A stretch of 64,000 bases of DNA from Hevea brasiliensis (Eukaryota; Streptophyta; Magnoliopsida; Malpighiales; Euphorbiaceae), in contig NC_079493.1 of assembly GCF_030052815.1 (NCBI RefSeq), positions 60,140,691-60,204,690 on the forward strand, written 5' to 3'. How positions within the stretch are numbered: the first letter of the stretch is position 1; each line of letters starts with the position of its first letter. Of the stretch, positions 57,176-64,000 are shown in pieces. A program made the position numbers and the translations under genes. Under the pieces are notes generated by a model that saw nothing but the letters and a program-made list of their open reading frames with translations, did not search any database and was not told the DNA's origin.

Positions 57176-59468
57176 ATGAGCACACCACAACCACCGCCAT
57201 CCAATATCTCTGCAAGGATACTTGATCGTAATAGGTTGACAGAACCTAATCTTTCTGATTGGCTAAGAAATTTGAAACTTGTCCTGAACCTTAAACATAT
57301 AGGATATGTTCTAGACTCAAATGTTCCTGGTCCCTTACCTCCAGAGGCCACTCAAGAGGAACATGAAACTTTGGACAAGTGGAAGGAGCATGATATGAGA
57401 GCCAAGTATTACATGCTTGCTTCTATGAGTAATGAGTTACAAAAGCAACATGAGAACATGCAGAGTGCAAGTGAGATCCTCCTTCACCTACAAGAGTTGT
57501 ATGGTGAGCACAGCAGGAATGCTAGGTATGAGATATCTAAACAGCTATTCCGCATGAGGATGTCAGAGGGACAGAATGTTAGCGATCATGTCCACAAGTT
57601 GATTCGGCTGATTGAGCAGCTAGTTCATCTTGACTTTTACATGGATTTCCAACTACAATCGGATTTGATCATTCAGTCCCTTCCTGAGTCATTTGGGAAT
57701 TTTGTAATAAATTTCCATATGACTAAATAGGAATGCACCTTGGCTGGTTTACTCAACATGCTAGTTATTGCCCAAAAGAATATGCCAGGCAATAAAGGAA
57801 AAGAGGTAAATTTGACTGCTTCTTCTTCTGCTGGAAAGTCCAACAAGAAGAAGGGCAATTAGAAAAAGAAACCTCAAGTTCTAGGATCTTCCAAGAAGAT
57901 AGCCAAACAGAAAAACAAAGATCAAAGCTGACAAAGGCAAAGGAAAGTGTTTCCACTGCCAACAGAATGAGCACTGGAAAAGGAACTGCCCAGAGTATAG
58001 CAAGTAATAGTAGCTTGCACTAATGAGATATTAGACTCCGGGTTGACAAAAGCTCAACTGTTGAAGCTTTAGCCATAGGATCTAAATCTTTATACATGTG
58101 TGGACATGTTTTGTATTTAAATAAGGTTATGCATGTACCTGATGCCTTTTAAGAACATCATTTCTATATCTTGTTTAATTAGAGATGGTTATGAACTTCA
58201 GTTAATAAATGATGTTTGCAATATTTATTTTGGAAATAAATATGTTGGTTCGAGTTATATGCATGATGGACTTTAAAATCTAGATAATAATGTTAAATAC
58301 AAATCTAATGCAAGCAATCTAAAAGAATGCAATGCCATGATAAAAATCAATTTAAGTTCAAAATATATTTGACACTTAAGGTTAGGTCATGTTGTAGAAG
58401 ATAGGATTGCAAAGCTGAGGAAAATGAGGATTTTATCCTCATTGGGTTTTGGACCTACTCCAACTTGTGAATCCTGCCTTCAGGGCAAAATGACTAAATC
58501 ACCCTTTGTTGGACAAGGACTAAGAGCTGAAAATATTTTGGAGTTAATACATAGTGATGTCTGTGGCCCTTTTAAAGAAATGGCTAAGAGGCAATTTTCA
58601 TTATTTTATTACCTTTACTGATGATAAATCAATGTTTGGGTATTTGTATTTGATGAAATACAAACATGAATCCTTTGAAAAGTTCAAAGAATTTAAATCT
58701 GAAGTAGAAAATCAAATAGGAAAAAGTATTAAAGTTCTTCGAACAGATCGTGGAAGTGAATACTTGAGTACTGAATTTGATGAATACTTAAAAGAACATG
58801 GCATTATTTCTAGCTGACTCCTCTAGGAACACTACAGCTGAATGGTGTATCTGAAAGGAGAAATCGTACCCTATTGGATATGGTATGTAGTATGATAAGC
58901 TATACTGATTTGCCAATCTCCTTTTGAGGATTTGCATTAGAATCAGCTTTGAATGTTCTGAATAGGATTCCATCAAAATCAGTATCTTCCACACCTTATG
59001 AGATATGGCATGGAAGAAAACCAAGTCTTAAGCATGTTAAGATTTGGGGTTGTCCAGCTTATATCAAAAAAGTTGAACACTGATAAATTGGAAACCAGAT
59101 TAGAAAAGGGTCGATTTGTTGGATATCCAAAAGATAGTTTTGGATGTTATTTGCCTACATCACAAAAGGTTATGGAAAGTAGAGATGCCACATTTCTTGA
59201 ACAACAGTTTGTTCAAGAAGGAGCCAAAGGAAGGCAAATAGAGTTAGAATTGGAGAATTCTAACCAACCAACAGATCAGATGGATATAGATCCATATAGT
59301 CAACCTACACCTATTGATGAAACATCTACAGTTATTCCTTGCAGATTAACTAGGATATCTCACCCACCAGTGAGATATGGTTTCCTTCATGAAGAAGAAC
59401 AAGAGTTGTCTACTCATGAAGAAGTAGATCATGGAGATGATCCACTTACCTATGAAGAAGCTATATCA
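57176..59468 (+). pseudogene. Copia-4 gag, protease remnant, integrase and linker (5' part of gag-pol)
   Basis: Gag starts at ATG 57176 and is open for 184 codons, a UBN2/retrotransposon gag type region with repeated LHLQELYGEHS- and ISKQLFRMRM-like segments, up to a TAG at 57728. The CCHC knuckle is at 57948-57989. At about 57998 a deletion of some 150 bp removes the protease D-T-G-A and joins the knuckle region to later protease sequence (AVEALAIGSKSLYM-like). Integrase pieces follow in shifting frames: 58424-58621 (CESCLQGK), 58554-58817 (RTDRGSEY) and about 58840 (NGVSERRN). The linker (58998-59468) ends in YEEAIS, where A2 is inserted. Many frameshifts are present. Confidence 0.9.
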
Positions 59469-62400
59469 TGTCACACCTTACCCCTCTGTAAGGCATAACA
59501 TGATCCCGTAGAATACCTAATGAACTACCGAACTTCACCTACCGATAACTCATTAAGTACCCTACAAGGGATTTTAAACCAATTTTCTTACTTTTTATAA
59601 GTGGTGAGCATTTTCTAATAGGTATCAAAATATTTAATTAGAGTTTGAAAACTAGTTATGATTTTTGTCCCATTTTATTTTTTCGCAAATTTTATAAAAA
59701 TTTCGGCATAGTGACGTCTGTATTTTGAGAAAACAGTTCTTCAAATACCCGTAAAAAGCACTTCATATGATTTATCTCATCAACTTCATCAATTCAACAT
59801 CCATCTCAACCAATTTCAACATCATTTCTCAAATTCCAAAATTCAATATCATAAAAAATACTACCATTCATATGTAATTAAAAATAAAACAATTTATATA
59901 CATCATTATAAAAATTTACATTAAGAAAAATCCAAACTAAAATTTATTACAAGTTTTATACAACTGCTTATGACCATTTCCTACATTTACATACATTACA
60001 TACATCAAAATAATTTTTACAATCAGGGTATAAAATATACTCGATAAACTTCAAAATAGGTAGCTCCTCAATCCTCAGCAGCTCACTCTGCTGCTCCTCT
60101 AGTCTCTATATCTGTGACAGCAATAACAGCCATCGCTGAGTACTAGGATTCAGTGGTGCAGAACATACTAAAATAATCTTTATGCGGAATTTAAATCATA
60201 TTTATTCAAAAATTAAACTGAACATGAAATATAAATTCAAAACATGATTTATAAGATTTTAATCCAAACAATTTCATTTCAAAAGTCTCAAAACAAATTT
60301 CATAAAAATACACAGTTATATCATGCCATTCGAAACAAATATCATCTCAATAGCCAGAGGCTAAGGAGAAGTCACATTACAAGGCTAGCTAGCTCAAATA
60401 TATGGGAACCCATTCTTTTTCTTCTTCTACTGGCACACATCTCAACACTTCAGCCAGAGAAGGAATCAAAATTCGAAACTGATTTCCCCCACTAGTCATG
60501 CTAGTGAGGTATTCAAATATATGGTCATGACACTGTGGTTTCATAACTATCTTAACAATTTACTAAACATTTGATGTCGTTTTAAATATATACAATTAAA
60601 CTTTCAATAATTTAAATTAAAAGCATAACAAACATTTCAAGACAATGATATCACAATTCAATATTTCAATTCATTCAAAACAATGTGCAGAAGAAAATTT
60701 ACAGAAATTTTATGTTGTGCACAAACCTTATACGAGTCGCCTCTTGGCCTTAACTCGATCCCTCGGGTTCGTTCCCGGTATTCTTTTCAACTGAAACACA
60801 CAGTTTCATAGTGTTTCAGTATTATAACTTAGCATAAATCCAAAAATAAATTTAAATTCACTTTTACCTAGCTCTAATGTGCTAAAATTGACGTTCTTTA
60901 AAATTTATATTTGGGGTTACTATTCATGATACTATTCAAGTCAATTTGTTGACTTTCTAAGGCTTAATAGGTATGGGAATTCCAACTATACTCACATACC
61001 ACATTTTGGTCACCAATTTTGTCAAATTATAAGTCTTTTAGGCAAATTTGTAAATTTTTCAGTTTTGGTGTCCTATGTTGCACTGTTCCATTGGTCATGT
61101 TGTTGATAGAATTTGGCTAAGTTTTCTCCATAGAAATTGTTCCTTATTGTCTTAAATTTATTCTCCTTTTTGAATCACTCCATTTGGACTTTTTAACTCA
61201 AGTTATAGCCATTTGAATCATGGCTGTCAGATTGGTCTAACCCAGATTTTTTGGGCACTAAAACTGGTTCTGGCAGTTTTAGGTCACCAATTTTGGGTGG
61301 CTAAATGACTTGGTTAAGAGCATAATTTGGATTTGTGTTCTTCATGAAAGTTTTAGATCTATATCTCAAATTTCTACTGGTAAAATTTCAGGTCATTTAG
61401 ATCAGCCTAGCCCAAGTTATGGCCAAATGAACAAATACTGTTCATTTGGTCATTTTCGTACAGGTCAGATTGCCTAATCTGGATTTGGCCAATTTGTTTC
61501 CTATGCTATGGTCACTTTTTGGGCATGATTCCTAAATGTAAAATGTGCCATTTTGTGTCTAGTTTCATTCCCAATTTGCCTCACACCAATTGGGTTGGTA
61601 AATTTTCAGTTTTAGTCTCTGAAAGGGACCTTGGTCCTGCTGCTTGCATAATGGCCATATCCAATCCGAATCTCCACTTGATTCCAATACTTCCAACATA
61701 CCACAATTGGTCATACATGACTAATTTTCAGCTCAAACTAGGTCAAACACACCACTTGACCAATTCTCCAAGTTTTATCTTCCAAAACCCTTGGTCCAAA
61801 ACCCTAACTCACAATTTTTGTTACATTTTATTAATTCAACACATATAAACATGCTTCCTCAACTCATTCAAGCTTTCTAACATGTTTAATTCAATGGAAC
61901 TCATCAAACCCTAGTCCCCACATGTTGGCCAAAATTTCCTCTATATCCCTAACATAGTGTTTTTGTTTCATTTATAACAATTTCTAACTTACATCAATTA
62001 CTTAAATAAGAATTCAAATAGATAATTGAAGAATTTGTCACTAACCTCTTGTGAAGTTTCCCAAAGCTTCAATTTCTCTTTATTTTCCTTCAAATTTCCT
62101 TCTCAATAGGCTTGCCAAGATCCAAGAACAAGTTTTATTTAGGAAAATTATGGGATTTATGAGGTTGATTCAAGCTTTAAAAGCTTGAAATTAAGTAGCT
62201 ATGGAGGATTTAGTGAGAGAAAGGAGAGAGATGAGAGGCCACGGCAAATGGAAGAAGAAGAAGAAGATAAAAATTTGGCTTTTTAATTTTGTTTTTATTC
62301 TTTAATTTGACTTAGTCAATTAGTTAATTAAATTAAAATTAATTATGAAGTTATAGTTGCATCATCATGATGATGTCATCAATTGTGTTAACTTTCATTT

Positions 62401-62932
62401 TTTTCTTTTTCATTTCTTTTTTCTTTGGTTCTTTTAATTTAATTATTGATCCCAAAATTTTCTTTTCTCCGATTTTATTTGATAGTCAGGTCAGGAGTCA
62501 GCTCTAGAGGTCAATTGACCAAATTGCCCCTCACCGATTCGATTTGGTTTGCAAATAATTCAATATTTCTTCCGGATCCCTGACCTAATTATTTGACCGG
62601 CTTAATAATTCCTTTTCGTGATTTTCTCTTTTCCACTGTGTTCGCAATAGTCCTAAGGACCGCGGCATCACATTTTACGGTTCGAAATTTGAGTTTAAAT
62701 CGACTTCGCAGTCCTTCCCGAGAAGGTCACCCATCGCTATGACTCTCGGCTCATTTAACCTCTTATGTTATGTTTTTCTTATTTATACTTAACTAATTAA
62801 CAATTACTAATTATTTGTGTTTAAGGCTTATCTAGTTATCTTAAGTGTGGTTCCAATCCCCTTAATTATCTGGATCGACACGGCTCACCGGAATAGTGAA
62901 ATATACCAGGCTATGCAAATATGGGTGTTACA
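59469..62932 (-). mobile_element. Solo LTR A2 (Gypsy-A family, 3464 bp)
   Basis: Begins tgtcacacctt, ends gggtgttaca, and is flanked by exact tatca repeats (59464-59468, 62933-62937). Removal restores gctatatcagatatag, as in Copia-2. Its first 150 bp are the reverse complement of the end of the Gypsy-A 5' LTR (about 44220-44367). It has no internal region. Short ORFs (60244-60495, 61519-61848) have no known domain. An 11-bp inverted repeat is at 61423-61449. Confidence 0.92.
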
Positions 62933-62937
62933 TATCA

Positions 62938-64000
62938 GATATAGACTCTTCAAAAATGGATTGATGCTATGAAATCTGAGATTGATTCCATGTATAAGAA
63001 TCAAGTTTGGGATCTTGTTGACCCACCTGAAGGTATTGTACTTATGGGGAACAAATGGGCTTTCAAGAAGAAAATTGGTTCTGATGGAAAGGTAGAGACC
63101 TATAAAGCAAGGCTAGTAGCGAAAGGGATTTACCAAAGGCAAGGAATTGACTATGAGGAGACTTTCTTGCCTATTGCCATGCTTAAATCAATTAGGATTC
63201 TATTAGCAATAACTACATACTATGATTATGAAATTTGGCAGATGGATGTCAAAACAGCTTTTCTCAATGAATACATTGAAGAAAACATTTTCATGGAACA
63301 ACCTAGGGGTTTTGAATTCCAAGATGGTTCCAAAGTATGCAAGCTAAAGCGATCCATTTGTGGGTTGAAACAAGCTTTGAGGAGTTGGAATATCCATTTT
63401 GATGAAGCCATTAAGTCATTTGGTTTTACAAAAAATGAGGATGAGCCATGTGTATATAAGAAGGTTGGTAACAGTGCTATCACTTTCCTTGTCTTATATG
63501 TGGATGATATTCTGTTGATGGGTAATGACATAGGTATGTTGACAACTGTAAAGATATGGTTATTAAATACATTCTCCATGAAAGACTTAGGGAAGACAAC
63601 CTATATTCTTGGGATTCACATCTATAGAGATAGAGCGAAAAGAATAATTGGTTTATCCCAAAGTCTATATTTGGAAAGGGTGTTAAAGAGGTTTAACATG
63701 CTTGATTCCAAGAGAGGATTATTACTAGTGAGACATGGTATCCACCTTTCTAAAAAGATGTCTCCCACCTTTCTAAAGAGATGTCTCCAAAGACACTTGA
63801 AGAAAGAGATAAAATGGCTAGAATTCCATATGCTTTGGCTATTGGAAATTTGATGTATGCAATGTTGTGTACTAGGCCGGATATCGCATATGCTGTTAGT
63901 TTGACTAGCAGGTATCAATCCAATCCAGGTTTGGAACACTAGATAGCTGTCAAGAATATCCTTAAGTACTTGAGAATAACTAAGGATTTATTCTTGATTT
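62938..64000 (+). pseudogene. Copia-4 RT and RNase H (3' part of gag-pol), cut by the window
   Basis: Resumes at IDSSK-type sequence and opens from 62969 for 294 codons: NQVWDLV, KARLVAKG, WQMDVKTAFLN, KLKRSICGLKQAL and YVDD (63497-63508). A 23-bp tandem duplication (63743-63765 and 63766-63788) shifts the frame at about residue 265. The matching frame then continues (ARIPYA, CTRPDIAYAVS) with a TAG at about 63940 where other copies have TGG. RNase H lies mostly beyond 64000. Confidence 0.92.

Larger units (their letters stand above)
50492..64000 (+). mobile_element. Copia-4: Ty1/copia element with two nested solo gypsy LTRs, 3' end outside the window
   Basis: 5' LTR 50492-55639 (2110 bp after removing insert B2 and one target repeat), primer site, leader, gag and pol running past 64000. 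B2 lies in the LTR and solo LTR A2 (59469-62932) in pol between integrase and RT. It belongs to the same family as Copia-1 and Copia-2. The deletion at about 57998 removes the protease active site. Confidence 0.94.

Overview
The window is intergenic plant DNA, AT-rich and built almost entirely of transposable elements nested inside one another. Evidence for a plant: Ty1/copia and chromodomain Ty3/gypsy retrotransposons primed by initiator-methionine tRNA, a two-gene CACTA (En/Spm) DNA transposon with plant-specific domains, a TRIM-like element and a fragment of a plant LRR receptor kinase. A woody eudicot (perhaps Euphorbiaceae) is a guess from the style of the repeats. I see no intact host gene, rRNA, tRNA or CRISPR array.

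Layout. 1-10902: Copia-1 (+), starting at LTR base 43, with a solo gypsy-B LTR (1883-5034) inside its 5' LTR. 10903-19505: Gypsy-C (-), made of its left LTR (10903-13461), gag debris (13462-15340), an opposite-strand Gypsy-D fragment (15341-17212) and its right LTR (17213-19505). 19506-23617: tandem 830-860 bp repeats, TGCTCAAATTCTGCTGC-type arrays and a receptor-kinase fragment. 23618-41072: CACTA element with a TNP2 gene (23618-37228), a second Ptta/En-Spm-type gene (37477-39328), a TRIM with a fold-back end (39731-40130), subterminal repeats and the right terminal inverted repeat (41060-41072). TNP2 is split by a complete 10 kb Copia-2 (25750-35750, -). 41073-41180: 108 bp of Gypsy-C-type LTR start. 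41181-50491: Gypsy-A (+) with 5' LTR, primer site, broken gag/PR, pol with chromodomain and the start of its 3' LTR; a solo Copia LTR (45078-47164) lies in its PR/RT linker. 50492-64000: Copia-4 (+), carrying a solo gypsy-B LTR (52319-55351) in its 5' LTR and a solo gypsy-A LTR (59469-62932) in pol, and running off the window end.

Exact or near-exact 5-bp target duplications fix most insertions: aatct, tctag, tatca, ccagc, tggag/aggag and atttt. The simplest model (inference) is a single nest: Gypsy-A received Gypsy-C in its 5' LTR; Gypsy-C received Copia-1 in one LTR and the CACTA in the other; the CACTA received Copia-2 and the TRIM; Copia-4 landed in Gypsy-A's 3' LTR; solo gypsy LTRs then landed in the Copia copies.

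All coding regions are broken by stops, frameshifts, deletions or insertions, and most stops checked are C-to-T or G-to-A changes. The longest open pieces are Copia-2 RT-RNase H (491 codons), Copia-1 RT-RNase H (434), Copia-1 PR-IN (413) and TNP2 (308). No element looks autonomous. I found no convincing new biological system; the more interesting leads are the captured kinase fragment with its repeat arrays, the fold-back TRIM, a permuted gypsy fragment, and conserved repeated motifs in Copia LTRs and leaders.
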